64,000 bases of DNA from Frigoribacterium sp. SL97 (GTDB lineage Bacteria > Actinomycetota > Actinomycetes > Actinomycetales > Microbacteriaceae), in contig NZ_CP113062.1 in assembly GCF_026625765.1 (NCBI RefSeq), positions 1 through 64,000 on the forward strand. The letters run 5' to 3'. Below the pieces are notes generated by a model that was not told the DNA's origin, did not search any database, and saw only the letters and a list, made by a program, of their open reading frames with translations. A program made the position numbers and the translations under genes. Position 1 is the first letter of the stretch; each line of letters begins with the position of its first letter. Shown here piece after piece: positions 13,661 through 22,568 of this stretch.

Positions 13661-14086
13661 TCAGTCGACCAGCGTGAGCGTGACCTCGACGTTGCCACGC
13701 GTGGCGTTCGAGTACGGGCACACGTGGTGGGCCGCGTCGGCCAGCTCTTGACGACGCTCGGGCTCGACGTTCGGCGTGTAGATGTCGAGCTCGACCGCGA
13801 GGCCGAATCCGCCCTCGCCGTTGCCGCCGATGCCGACGCTCGCCGAGACCTCGGCGTCCTTCGTGTCGACGCCGAGCTTCTTGCCGGCGCCGTGCATGGC
13901 GCTGAGGAAGCAGGCCGCGAAGCCCGCCGCGAACAGCTGCTCGGGGTTGGTGCCCTCGCCGGAGCCACCGAGTTCTTTGGGGGGCCGCGTGTCGAAGTCG
14001 AGTCGGTCGTCTTCGCTGCGGACGTGGCCGTCACGACCCCCACCGGTGGCGTGGGCGATGGCGGTGTAGGCGATGTCGAGTGTCAT
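13661..14086 (-). CDS. OsmC/Ohr family organic hydroperoxide resistance protein
   Basis: This is a 141-residue Ohr-type peroxidase that reduces organic hydroperoxides. The two redox cysteines expected in the family are present: one in QLFAAGFAACFLSAM (about residue 60) and one in HHVCPYSNATRGN (about residue 124). Length is typical. The ATG at 14086 begins the family-like MTLDIAYTAIAHATGG. No clear Shine-Dalgarno precedes it; TAGGTA lies about 13 bases upstream and could give a very short leader. It lies 64 bases downstream of purA on the same strand and ends at the motif hairpin. Confidence 0.92.
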   Translation of the reverse strand: MTLDIAYTAIAHATGGGRDGHVRSEDDRLDFDTRPPKELGGSGEGTNPEQLFAAGFAACFLSAMHGAGKKLGVDTKDAEVSASVGIGGNGEGGFGLAVELDIYTPNVEPERRQELADAAHHVCPYSNATRGNVEVTLTLVD

Positions 14087-14150
14087 GAGGAGAAGACCAT
14101 ACCTAGATTCTGGGAGTTGGCTCGGTGGCGGGTGAGTGTGGTAGCGCGGC

Positions 14151-15437
14151 TCAGCCGAGCAGGTCGTGCCGCTGCACGATGGCGTCACGGCCCGGGCCCA
14201 CGCCGATCGCCGAGATGCGGGCGCCACTCATCGCCTCGACGGCGAGCACGTAGTCCTGCGCGGCCTTCGGGAGGTCGTCGAAGTCGCGCGCCCCCGTGAT
14301 GTCCTCGCTCCACCCCGGGAACTCTTCGTAGATCGGCGTCGCGTGGTGGAAGTCGCTCTGCGAGACGGGGACCTCGTCGTGCCGGACGCCGTCGACGTCG
14401 TAGGCCACGCAGACCGGGATCGTCTCGAGGCCGGTGAGCACGTCGAGCTTGGTCAGCACGAAGTCGGTCACGCCGTTGATCCGCGCCGTGTAGCGCGCGA
14501 TCGGGGCGTCGTACCAGCCGCAGCGGCGAGGACGGCCGGTGGTCGTGCCGAACTCGAAGCCGTTGGCCCGGAGGAACTCGCCCGAGGCGTCGAAGAGCTC
14601 GGTCGGGAACGGCCCGGCGCCGACGCGGGTCGTGTACGCCTTGACGATGCCGATGACGCGCTCGATGCGGCCCGGCCCGATGCCCGAGCCGGTCGAGGCG
14701 CCTCCTGCGGTGGCGGACGACGAGGTGACGAACGGGTAGGTGCCGTGGTCGACGTCGAGCATGGTCGCCTGGCCCGCCTCGAAGAGGACGGTCTTGTCGG
14801 CCTCGAGCGCCTGGTGGATCTCGAGCGCCGTGTCGGCGACCATCGGCTTGAGCCGCTCGGCGAACGACAGCAGCGACTCGACGACCTCGTCGACCTCGAT
14901 CGCGCGACGGTTGTAGATCTTGACGAGCAGGTGGTTCTTCTGGTCGAGGGCCGCCTCGACCTTCTGGCGCAGGATGCCCTCGTCGAAGATGTCCTGCACG
15001 CGGATGCCGACGCGGTTGATCTTGTCGGCGTAGGTCGGGCCGATGCCTCGACCGGTGGTGCCGATCTGGCGCTTGCCGAGGAAGCGCTCCGTCACCTTGT
15101 CGAGGGTGCGGTGGTAGTGCGTGATGACGTGCGCGTTGGCGCTGACCCGCAACCGGGAGACGTCGATGCCACGCGCGATCAGCGCGTCGAGCTCGTCGAA
15201 GAGCACCTCGATGTCGACGACGACGCCGTTGCCGATGACGGGCGTCACGCCGGGCGAGAGGATGCCCGAGGGCAGCAGGTGCAACGCGTACTTCTGGTCG
15301 CCGATCACCACGGTGTGGCCGGCGTTGTTGCCGCCGTTGAACTTGACGACGTAGTCGATGCGGCTCGACAACAGGTCGGTGGCCTTGCCCTTGCCCTCGT
15401 CGCCCCACTGGGCTCCGATGATCACCACTGCTGGCAT
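14151..15437 (-). CDS. purA: Adenylosuccinate synthetase
   Basis: This 428-residue enzyme joins IMP and aspartate with GTP hydrolysis, the first committed step to AMP. The GTP-binding N-terminus is GAQWGDEGKGKATD, with the catalytic Asp and His in GDEGKG and NNAGHTVV. The IMP-binding region (GRGIGPTYADK, GTTTGRPRRCGW) and C-terminal GVGPGRD are intact. The ATG at 15437 is preceded by GAGGAGAAA. It is divergent from xylB with a 167-base gap that contains a dispersed-motif copy (15535-15543) and the xylB operator. Confidence 0.97.
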   Translation of the reverse strand: MPAVVIIGAQWGDEGKGKATDLLSSRIDYVVKFNGGNNAGHTVVIGDQKYALHLLPSGILSPGVTPVIGNGVVVDIEVLFDELDALIARGIDVSRLRVSANAHVITHYHRTLDKVTERFLGKRQIGTTGRGIGPTYADKINRVGIRVQDIFDEGILRQKVEAALDQKNHLLVKIYNRRAIEVDEVVESLLSFAERLKPMVADTALEIHQALEADKTVLFEAGQATMLDVDHGTYPFVTSSSATAGGASTGSGIGPGRIERVIGIVKAYTTRVGAGPFPTELFDASGEFLRANGFEFGTTTGRPRRCGWYDAPIARYTARINGVTDFVLTKLDVLTGLETIPVCVAYDVDGVRHDEVPVSQSDFHHATPIYEEFPGWSEDITGARDFDDLPKAAQDYVLAVEAMSGARISAIGVGPGRDAIVQRHDLLG

Positions 15438-15575
15438 GGGTTTCTCCTCACGTCGGGGGAACGCACCGGGTGAGGTGCACTTGAGTCTACCGACAGGCTC
15501 GTCCGGGCCGCCCGGACGGCCCGGGACCCGTCGAGGAGGCGCGGCGCGCGACCCGCGGAACACCGCCGGTGGCCA

Positions 15576-15596
15576 TTTGTGGTCACGTACGACAAA
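15576..15596. promoter_or_regulatory. Probable XylR operator upstream of xylB
   Basis: TTTGTGG and CGACAAA are separated by seven bases, ending eight bases before the xylB ATG. The same half-sites with the same spacing occur at 26101-26121 before xylA. The shared site at the two xylose genes and the nearby ROK repressor make XylR the likely binder. Confidence 0.75.
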
Positions 15597-15604
15597 CTGT
15601 GCCC

Positions 15605-17083
15605 ATGAGTCTCGTCGCCGGGGTCGACTCATCGACCCAGAGTTGCAAAGTCGTCGTCCGTGATCTCTCGACGGGCGAACTCGTCCGGCAGGGGTCGGCC
15701 GGGCATCCCCAGGGCACCGAGGTGCCCCCGGCGGCCTGGTGGGAGGCGCTGCTCGCGGCGATCGCGGACGCCGGCGGCCTCGACGACGTCGCCGCGCTCT
15801 CGGTCGCCGGTCAGCAGCACGGCCTCGTCGCCCTCGACGCCGAGGGACGCGTCGTCCGCGACGCCCTGCTCTGGAACGACACCCGCAGCGCCCCGGCCGC
15901 CCGCGACCTGATCGACGAGCTCGGGGCCGAGCAGTGGGCCCGACGCACGGGCTCCGTCCCCGTCGCGTCGTTCACCGCGACCAAGCTGCGCTGGCTGCGC
16001 GACGCCGAGCCCGAGAACGCCGCGCGGGTCGCCGCGGTGGCCCTGCCGCACGACTGGCTCACCTGGCGCCTCCTCGGTTTCGGTCCCGCCGACGAGAGCC
16101 CGCTCGGGCCGGACCTCGACGCCCTCGTCACCGACCGCTCGGACGCCAGCGGCACCTCGTACTGGAGCCCCACCGACGAGGCGTACGACCTCGAGCTCTT
16201 CGAGCACGCCTTCGGTCGCGGGGCACGCGAGGCCACCGGCTCCCCCGCGGACGACGCCGGGCGCGTCGTGCTGCCGCGGGTGCTGCAGGCCGACCAGGCG
16301 GCCGGGACGACGGTCGCGGACGGCCCGATCCCGGCCGGCATCGTGGTCGGCGCCGGCGCGGGCGACAACGCCGGGGCGGCCCTCGGCCTCGACGCCACGG
16401 TCGGCGACCTCGTCATCAGCATCGGCACGAGCGGGACGGCCTTCGCCGTCACCGACCGGCCCGTGACCGACCCCGGCGGCACGGTGGCCGGCTTCGCGGA
16501 CGCCGCGGGTGGCTACCTCCCCCTGGTCGCCACGCTGAACGCGGCCCGGGTGCTGTCGTCGGTCGGCGGACTGCTCGGCGTCGACCACGACGAACTGGCC
16601 CGTCTGGCCCTCGCGGCCGAGCCCGGCGCCGGCGGGGTCACGCTCGTGCCCTACTTCGAGGGCGAACGCACCCCCGACCTGCCCGACGCCACGGCGACGC
16701 TCTCGGGCCTGACCCTGGCGAGCTCCACCCGCGAGAACCTGGCCCGCGCCGCCGTCGAGGGCATGCTGTCGGCACTGTCCGACGGTGCCGCCGCCGTCCG
16801 CCGACAGGGCGTCCAGGCCACCCGCGTCCTCCTCATCGGCGGGGCCGCGCTGAACCCGGCCGTCCAGGCCGTCGCCCGCCAGGTGTTCGACCTGCCCGTC
16901 GTCGTGCCCGAGCCGGGCGAGTACGTCGCCGACGGCGCGGCACGACAGGCGGGCTGGGCCCTCTCGGGGACGCGACCGACCTGGACCCCGGCGACCAGCG
17001 CCTCCTTCGAGGCCGACCTGCGACCCGCCGTCGGCGAGCGCTACCGGGCCGCGCAGGGGCTGGGGTCGTTGCCCCGCCCGTGA
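15605..17083 (+). CDS. xylB: Xylulokinase
   Basis: This 492-residue FGGY-family kinase phosphorylates D-xylulose for entry into the pentose phosphate pathway. It shows the N-terminal phosphate-binding GVDSSTQSCKVVV, the sugar-binding SVAGQQHGLV and LLWNDTRS, and VVGAGAGDNAGAALG, which carries the presumed catalytic aspartate. Length fits the family (480-500). The ATG at 15605 lies just after an operator half-site, so repressor binding would block the promoter and start region. XylA, its pathway partner, is 10 kb away under the same operator. Confidence 0.94.
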   Translation: MSLVAGVDSSTQSCKVVVRDLSTGELVRQGSAGHPQGTEVPPAAWWEALLAAIADAGGLDDVAALSVAGQQHGLVALDAEGRVVRDALLWNDTRSAPAARDLIDELGAEQWARRTGSVPVASFTATKLRWLRDAEPENAARVAAVALPHDWLTWRLLGFGPADESPLGPDLDALVTDRSDASGTSYWSPTDEAYDLELFEHAFGRGAREATGSPADDAGRVVLPRVLQADQAAGTTVADGPIPAGIVVGAGAGDNAGAALGLDATVGDLVISIGTSGTAFAVTDRPVTDPGGTVAGFADAAGGYLPLVATLNAARVLSSVGGLLGVDHDELARLALAAEPGAGGVTLVPYFEGERTPDLPDATATLSGLTLASSTRENLARAAVEGMLSALSDGAAAVRRQGVQATRVLLIGGAALNPAVQAVARQVFDLPVVVPEPGEYVADGAARQAGWALSGTRPTWTPATSASFEADLRPAVGERYRAAQGLGSLPRP

Positions 17084-17133
17084 CCCCGGTGCGCCGGGCG
17101 CGGACGACAGCAGGAGGCGCGGGTGGCGCCGCC

Positions 17134-17139
17134 TAGGAT
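17134..17139 (+). promoter_or_regulatory. Leaderless -10 element of the DtxR-family gene
   Basis: TAGGAT lies six bases before the ATG at 17146, placing the transcription start at or next to the start codon. No Shine-Dalgarno is present. Confidence 0.6.
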
Positions 17140-17145
17140 CGGACC

Positions 17146-17868
17146 ATGCCCAGCGACCCGGCCAGCACGCGCACCACCATGGCCGAGGACTACCTCAAGG
17201 TCATCTGGAAGGCCGAGGAGTGGGCCGAGGCAGGAGTCGGCGCCGGCATCTCGACCAACGAGATCGCCGCGACGCTCGGCGTGAGCGCGTCGACCGTGTC
17301 GGGCAACCTCCGCAAGCTCGACCGCGACGGCTACCTCGACTACGAGCCCTACCGGCGCATCGCCCTGAGCGACGCGGGCCGTGCGATCGCCGTGTCGATG
17401 GTCCGGCGCCACCGGCTGATCGAGACGTACCTGGTCGAACGCCTGGGTTACGGCTGGGACGAGGTGCACGACGAGGCCGAGGTGCTCGAGCACGCCGTCA
17501 GCGATCGGCTGCTCGACCGGTTCGACGTCGAGCTCGGACACCCGACGGCCGACCCGCACGGCGACCCGATCCCCGCGGCCGACGGCACGGTCGTACGGCC
17601 TGCCGCCCATCCGCTGGGCGACTTCGTCGAGGGCGAGTGCGGCTTCGTCGTGCGCGTCTCGGACGACGAACCCGAGCTGCTGCGCTACCTCAGCTCGCTC
17701 GACCTGCGGGTCGGCGCCCACGTGCGCGTCGGCGAGCGTCGCGACTACGCCGGCTCGCTGCAGGTCGTGCTGACCGACGCGCACGACCGGGCGGTCGGCA
17801 GCGTCGAACTGGCCGGCGTCGCCGCGGCGTCGGTGTGGGCGAACTCCGAGCCGCACACGCACGCCTGA
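17146..17868 (+). CDS. DtxR/MntR-family metal-dependent regulator
   Basis: This 240-residue protein has the DtxR/IdeR/MntR layout: a winged helix (about residues 5-75; ISTNEIAATLGVSASTVSGN), a dimerisation and metal-binding domain (about 75-150; RHRLIETYLVERLGYGWDEVHDEAE and LEHAVS) and a C-terminal SH3-like domain. It should sense Mn2+ or Fe2+ and repress metal-uptake genes. Metal specificity cannot be read from the sequence. The mRNA appears leaderless. It sits inside the xylose locus between xylB and the convergent xylR, with no obvious functional link. Confidence 0.9.
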   Translation: MPSDPASTRTTMAEDYLKVIWKAEEWAEAGVGAGISTNEIAATLGVSASTVSGNLRKLDRDGYLDYEPYRRIALSDAGRAIAVSMVRRHRLIETYLVERLGYGWDEVHDEAEVLEHAVSDRLLDRFDVELGHPTADPHGDPIPAADGTVVRPAAHPLGDFVEGECGFVVRVSDDEPELLRYLSSLDLRVGAHVRVGERRDYAGSLQVVLTDAHDRAVGSVELAGVAAASVWANSEPHTHA

Positions 17869-17888
17869 CGCGGGGGCGGGCGGCCCTG

Positions 17889-17931
17889 CGTGCCCGCCTG
17901 CCCGCCTGCCCGCCCGCTTGCCCGCTTGCCC
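17889..17931 (+). repeat. Short GCCCGCCT/GCCCGCTT tandem run
   Basis: About five eight-base units (GCCCGCCT, then GCCCGCTT variants) run between the DtxR-family stop codon and the large hairpin that follows. The run is not coding. Confidence 0.65.
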
Positions 17932-17990
17932 GCCACGAGGTGAGCAACCCGCCACCCGATTGCGTGGCGGGTCGTTCACTTCGTGGCGGG
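17929..17990. repeat. Large palindromic element between convergent genes
   Basis: Two 27-base arms (17929-17955 and 17964-17990) are inverted copies with three differences, two of which keep G-U pairing; the loop is eight bases. The arms begin and end with CCCGCCAC/GTGGCGGG. It lies between the stops of the DtxR-family gene and xylR, so it can act as a two-way terminator. Its size and internal repetition also fit a REP-like mobile palindrome. Confidence 0.75.
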
Positions 17991-18011
17991 TCGAACGCCG
18001 CGAGGACGACG

Positions 18012-19232
18012 TCAGGAGGCGCGGGTCACGGACGCAGGGTCGGCCAAGACGGCGGCGAAGGCCAGTTCGGCCGCTCCGATCGTCAGCCGGTCCACGCCGA
18101 GCGCGGCTCGGGTGATCCGCACGTCGTCGCGGGCGCCGGGCAGGGACTGACCGCGGACCCGCTCGGCCAGGCGGCCGGGGTCGGCCGCGTGCAGCGATCC
18201 GAGGAAGCCGCCGAGCACGATCAGCTCGGGGTTGAACGAGTTCACGACGCCTCGCAGGGCCACGGCCAGGAAGTCGATCTGACGCCGCACCTCGACGGCC
18301 ACGGGCGACCCGGGCTCGGCGCCGGCGAGCGCCGCGTCCAGCTGGTCGGCCTGACCACGGTCGAGTCCGGTGACGGTGAGCAACCGGGCCTGACCGACCT
18401 CGGTCTCGAGGCACCCCACGGCGCCGCAGTGGCAGAGCTCGCCGACGGAGTTGACGAGGGTGTGCCCGATCTCGCCGGCAAAACCCCCCACGCCGGTCAC
18501 CGGACCGCCACCGATGAGGACTCCCCCGCCGACACCACTCGCACCGCCGTTCAGGAACACGAGGTCGTCGACGCCCCGCCCGGCCCCGAAGCGGCCCTCG
18601 GCGATCGCACCGAGCGACGCGTCGTTGGCCGCGCGGGTCGGCAGGCCGGTCGCGGACGCCACGACGGCCGCGAACGGCTCGTCGATCCACCCGAGGTGCG
18701 GGGCGAGCCGCACGACTCCCCCGTCGGACCCGACCAGCCCGGGGACCGCGAGACCCACCCCGAGCACCCGCACGTCGGGAGACAGCGCGCCGGAGCGCAG
18801 CCCGGCGATCACCTCAGCGGCGAGCGCCGCGGCCCGGGGCGCGCTGGGCACCCCGTCGGTCTCGCGACGGACTCGATGCTGCACGACGCCGTCGAGCCCG
18901 ACCACGCCGACCGTGACGGCGTCGATCTCGGGGTTGACCGCGATCGCGACGACACGGGGGTCCGGCGCCACGACCGGGCTGGGCCGCCCGACCCGGTTGG
19001 TGCCGACCGGGTCGGTCTCGACGACGAGTCCCCGGTCGACGAGTTCACCCACGAGCGCCGCGATCGTCGACCGGTTGAGCCCGGTCGCCTGGGTGAGGGC
19101 CGACCGCGACGCGGCCCCGTCGGTGTGGACGATGCCGAGCACCGTCGCGAGGTTGTCCCGCCGGACCCGGTCGAACCGCGCACCGAGGTCGGGAGCCGCT
19201 GCGCCCTCACCGTCGCCCTGCTGAGTCGTCAC
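18012..19232 (-). CDS. xylR: XylR-type ROK-family repressor
   Basis: This 406-residue protein has an N-terminal winged helix (about residues 20-85; ASRSALTQATGLNRSTIAALV) followed by a ROK sugar-kinase-like domain. The ROK features GVGLAVPG, GGVLIGGG, FAGEIGHTLV and the zinc-type CHCGAVGCLE are visible. ROK repressors of this layout next to xylA and xylB are XylR proteins that release DNA when xylose binds. Matching operators lie before xylB and xylA. The stop codon follows directly on a dispersed-motif copy (codons CGC GCC TCC, then TGA). Xylose as inducer is inferred from context. Confidence 0.88.
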   Translation of the reverse strand: MTTQQGDGEGAAAPDLGARFDRVRRDNLATVLGIVHTDGAASRSALTQATGLNRSTIAALVGELVDRGLVVETDPVGTNRVGRPSPVVAPDPRVVAIAVNPEIDAVTVGVVGLDGVVQHRVRRETDGVPSAPRAAALAAEVIAGLRSGALSPDVRVLGVGLAVPGLVGSDGGVVRLAPHLGWIDEPFAAVVASATGLPTRAANDASLGAIAEGRFGAGRGVDDLVFLNGGASGVGGGVLIGGGPVTGVGGFAGEIGHTLVNSVGELCHCGAVGCLETEVGQARLLTVTGLDRGQADQLDAALAGAEPGSPVAVEVRRQIDFLAVALRGVVNSFNPELIVLGGFLGSLHAADPGRLAERVRGQSLPGARDDVRITRAALGVDRLTIGAAELAFAAVLADPASVTRAS

Positions 19233-19344
19233 GCCCGCGCCCCTTCGTCGGTCGAGGCTACCTCGACCTCGCCGGGCGGCGCGTCGAGGACGCCACGCCG
19301 CCCGGTGCCTGAGTCGCCCGCCGGCCCCGGCCCCGGCCCCGGCG

Positions 19345-21628
19345 TCAGACCTCGTCGACCCGCCAGCCGGTGGCGGCGGTGTCGACCGACACCGCGCCTC
19401 CTGACCGCGTGACGACGAAGTCGGCGGACTCGCCGGTGGGCGTGGTCACCGTGATCGAGCGGGTGCCGTCACCCCCGGGGAACACCCTCAGCACGAGACC
19501 GTCGAGGTAGTCGTGGTCGGGCCGGTCGTCCCGCGCGCCGACCGGGATCACCGCCCCCTCGCGCACGTAGAGCGGCAGGCTCATGACGTCGTGTCGCTCG
19601 GTGCGCCACGCCCCGGACCCCGCGTCGACGACCTCACCGGTGAACCAGTTCGTCCAGCGCCCGGCCGGCAGGTAGACCTCTACGGTGCCGTCGGCTGAGA
19701 AGACCGGTGCGACCAGCAGGTCGTCTCCGAGCAGGTACTGCGTGTCGACGTGGGCGGCGCCGCGGTCGCCGGGGAAGGCCAGGGCCATCGGACGCATGAC
19801 CGGCAGTCCCGAGCGCGACGACGCGAGCCCGGCGGCGTAGAGGTAGGGCATGAGGGACAGCTTCAGCTTCGTGAAGCGGCGGGTGACCTCGACGGCCTCG
19901 TCGTCGAAGGCCCACGGCACCCGGTACGACGAGCTGCCGTGGAACCGGCTGTGGCTCGACAACAGGCCGAAGGCCGTCCACCGCTTGTAGACCTCGGCGT
20001 CGGGAGTCCCCTCGAAGCCGCCGATGTCGTGGCTCCAGAACGAGAAGCCGCTCATGGCCAGGGACAGTCCGCCGCGGAGGGTCTCGGCCATCGACTCGAA
20101 GGTGGACGTCGAGTCGCCACCCCAGTGCACGGGAAGCGCCTGACCACCCGTCGTCGCCGAGCGGGCGAAGACGACGGCGTCGCCCTCGCCGCGCACCTCC
20201 TCGAGCACCTCGAAGACCGCCTGGTTGTAGAGCTGCGTGTACCAGTTGTGCATGCGCTCGGGGTCGGAGCCGTCGTGCCAGACGACGTCGGTGGGGATGC
20301 GCTCGCCGAAGTCGGTCTTGAACGCGTCGACCCCCTGGGCCTGCAGCCGACGCAGGTGCCCCTGGAACCAGGCCGTCGCCTCGGGGTTCGTGAAGTCGAC
20401 CAGGCCCATGCCGGCCTGCCAGAGGTCCCACTGCCAGACGCTGCCGTCGGGGTTCCGCACGAGGTAACCGGCCTCGGCCGCCTCGCGGAACAGCGCCGAG
20501 CGCTGACCGATGTACGGGTTGATCCAGACGCAGACGCGCAGGTCGCGCTCGTGCAGCCGGGCGAGCATGCCCTCGGGGTCGGGGAACACGCGGGGGTCCC
20601 ACTCGAAGTCGCACCACTGGAACTCGCGCATCCAGAAGCAGTCGAAGTGGAACACGCTGATCGGCATGTCGCGGCGGGCCATCTCGTCGACGAAGCCCGT
20701 GACCGTCGCCTCGTCGTAGTCGGTCGTGAACGACGTCGACAACCAGAGGCCATACGACCAGGCCGGCACGTGGGCCGGCCGACCGGTCAGGCGCGTGTAC
20801 CGGTCGAGCACGTCGGCGGGCGTCGGGCCGGCGATCACCAGGTAGCGCAGGGTCTCGCCCGCCACTGAGAACTGCACCCGCTCGACCGACTCGGAGCCGA
20901 TCTCGTACGAGACGTGACCCGGGTGGTCGACCAGGACGCCGTATCCGCGGTTCGTGACGTAGAACGGGACGTTCTTGTAGGCCTGCTCGCTCGACGTGCC
21001 CCCGTCGGCGTTCCACACGTCGACCGTCTGGCCGTTCTTGACCAGCGGACCGAACCGCTCGCCGAGGCCGTAGACGAGCTCGCCGACGCCCAGCGAGAGT
21101 TGCTGCGAGACGTAGCTCGGCGCGAGGACGCGTCCGGTGCCGGCCCGGGCGTTGCCGAGCATCGCCCCGTCGACCTGGGCGTCCGCGGCGACCCGGTGGT
21201 AGCCGACCGACTTGTGGCCCGACCGGGTGAGCACGGTGTCGCCGTCGCGGAACGTCAGCTCGAACGGTGCCCCGCGACCGACCGTGGCCGTGAGGCGTCC
21301 CGAGGTCAGGGTCGCGCCTCCTTCGCTCGTCTCGACGACCCCGACCCCGGCGGGGCCGCCCTCGGAGCCCACCAGGTCGAACCCGATCTCGTCACGACCA
21401 CCGGCGAAGTGCGTGACGTCGACGGCGATCACGCCCTCCATCGGCGAACTCAGCGCGATCGTGAGCGTCGGGCGGTTGAGGGTGTCGCCCCGCGAGCCGA
21501 TCCACCTTGGTGGGTGCGGTGACCTCGATCGAGCGTCCGTCCGCCCGGGGCTCGACGTCGTGGGCCTCCTGGGCGAAGAGGGACTCGACCCCCGGGCGGA
21601 TCTGCCAGAAACCGTCGGTGAACTTCAT
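19345..21628 (-). pseudogene. GH31 alpha-xylosidase (YicI-like) with apparent +1 frameshift
   Basis: The product is a glycoside hydrolase family 31 enzyme of the YicI type, releasing xylose from alpha-xylosides. The catalytic nucleophile aspartate lies in VDAFKTDFGERIPTD and the acid/base region in the WGGDSTSTFESM block. Codons 1-43 (MKFTDGFWQIRPGVESL...) begin at ATG 21628 and the remainder continues in another frame to 19345. One extra G at 21502-21503 (GTGGATC where GTGATC is expected) explains the break. Without it the protein would be 760 residues, the normal length. Everything else looks intact, so a sequencing error or a very recent mutation is likely. It lies 25 bases after the ABC permease genes on the same strand. 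Confidence 0.85.
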
Positions 21629-21653
21629 GTGGAGCCTTTCGGGGTGGAACGCG

Positions 21654-22568
21654 TCACTTGACCGCGCCGGCCGTGATGCCGCGGGTCAGGGTGCGCTGGA
21701 AGATCAGGAAGAAGACGAGCGTGGGGATCAACCCGAGCAGGGCCGACGCGCTCGTCGTGGTGACGTCCATCAGCCGGTCGCCCTGCAGGGCGGTGATGGC
21801 GACGGGGACCGTCTGGTTGCCGTTGGACACCAGGAAGGTGAGCGGGATGAGGAACTCGTTCCACGTCCAGATGAAGAAGAAGATCGCGAGCACCGACAGG
21901 GTCGGCCGACTGATCGGCACGATGACCCGCCAGAGGATCTGCCACCGACTCGCCCCGTCGAGCGACGCCGCCTCGAGCACCTCTTTCGGGAACGTGCCGT
22001 ACACGCTCGAGAGCAGGTAGGTGCCGAAGGCGCTCTGGATCACCGTGAAGATGATGATGACCGCCCAGATGTTGTCGTAGAGGCCCACCTGCTTGAACAT
22101 GAAGTACAGCGGGTAGAGAAGGGCCTCCTGCGGCAGCATGTTCGCGAGCAGGAACAGCACGATGATCCAGGTGCGACCGCGCACCCGGCCGATGCCGAGC
22201 GCGTAGGCGTTGAAGACCGAGATGACCACGGCGAACAGGGCCACCAGCCCGGCGATCACGAAGCTGTTCCAGAGCTTGGCCGGGAACTCGACGCGGTTCC
22301 AGAAGTCGACGAGGCCGTCGAAGTACAGCGACGTCGGCAGGCTGAGCGGCCCTCCGGTCGTGTAGTCGGCGGGCGACTTGAACGAGTTGACCAAGATCAA
22401 CAGGAACGGCAGGGCGATCAGCACGCCGAAGGCGATCGCCGCGGCGAGGATCAGCCAGTCGGTGGCCGTCTTCTTGCGCCCCCGTTGCCTGGCCTTCGGG
22501 AGGCGCGGGCTGGGCACCGCGGGACGGATGCGGTCGTCTTTCACCGGCGGCACGACGGTCGTGGCCAT
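21654..22568 (-). CDS. Sugar ABC transporter permease (MalG type)
   Basis: This 304-residue inner-membrane permease of the carbohydrate uptake transporter-1 family has six predicted helices. The EAA loop that contacts the ATPase reads EVLEAASLDGASRWQILWRV near residue 205. Its ATG overlaps the stop of the first permease by one base (TGATG). With the substrate-binding protein and the alpha-xylosidase it forms one minus-strand unit, which suggests import of a xylose-containing oligosaccharide. No ATPase gene is in the unit, so a shared MsiK-like ATPase elsewhere is probable. Confidence 0.92.
   Translation of the reverse strand: MATTVVPPVKDDRIRPAVPSPRLPKARQRGRKKTATDWLILAAAIAFGVLIALPFLLILVNSFKSPADYTTGGPLSLPTSLYFDGLVDFWNRVEFPAKLWNSFVIAGLVALFAVVISVFNAYALGIGRVRGRTWIIVLFLLANMLPQEALLYPLYFMFKQVGLYDNIWAVIIIFTVIQSAFGTYLLSSVYGTFPKEVLEAASLDGASRWQILWRVIVPISRPTLSVLAIFFFIWTWNEFLIPLTFLVSNGNQTVPVAITALQGDRLMDVTTTSASALLGLIPTLVFFLIFQRTLTRGITAGAVK

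Noticed and set aside
17889..17990. CRISPR array
   Set aside because: The repeats are adjacent and palindromic without unique spacers, and no cas gene is present. No CRISPR array was seen anywhere in the window.
21496..21508. Programmed ribosomal frameshift in the alpha-xylosidase gene
   Set aside because: There is no slippery heptamer or downstream stimulatory structure, and GH31 enzymes are not known to use recoding. A single extra base is simpler.
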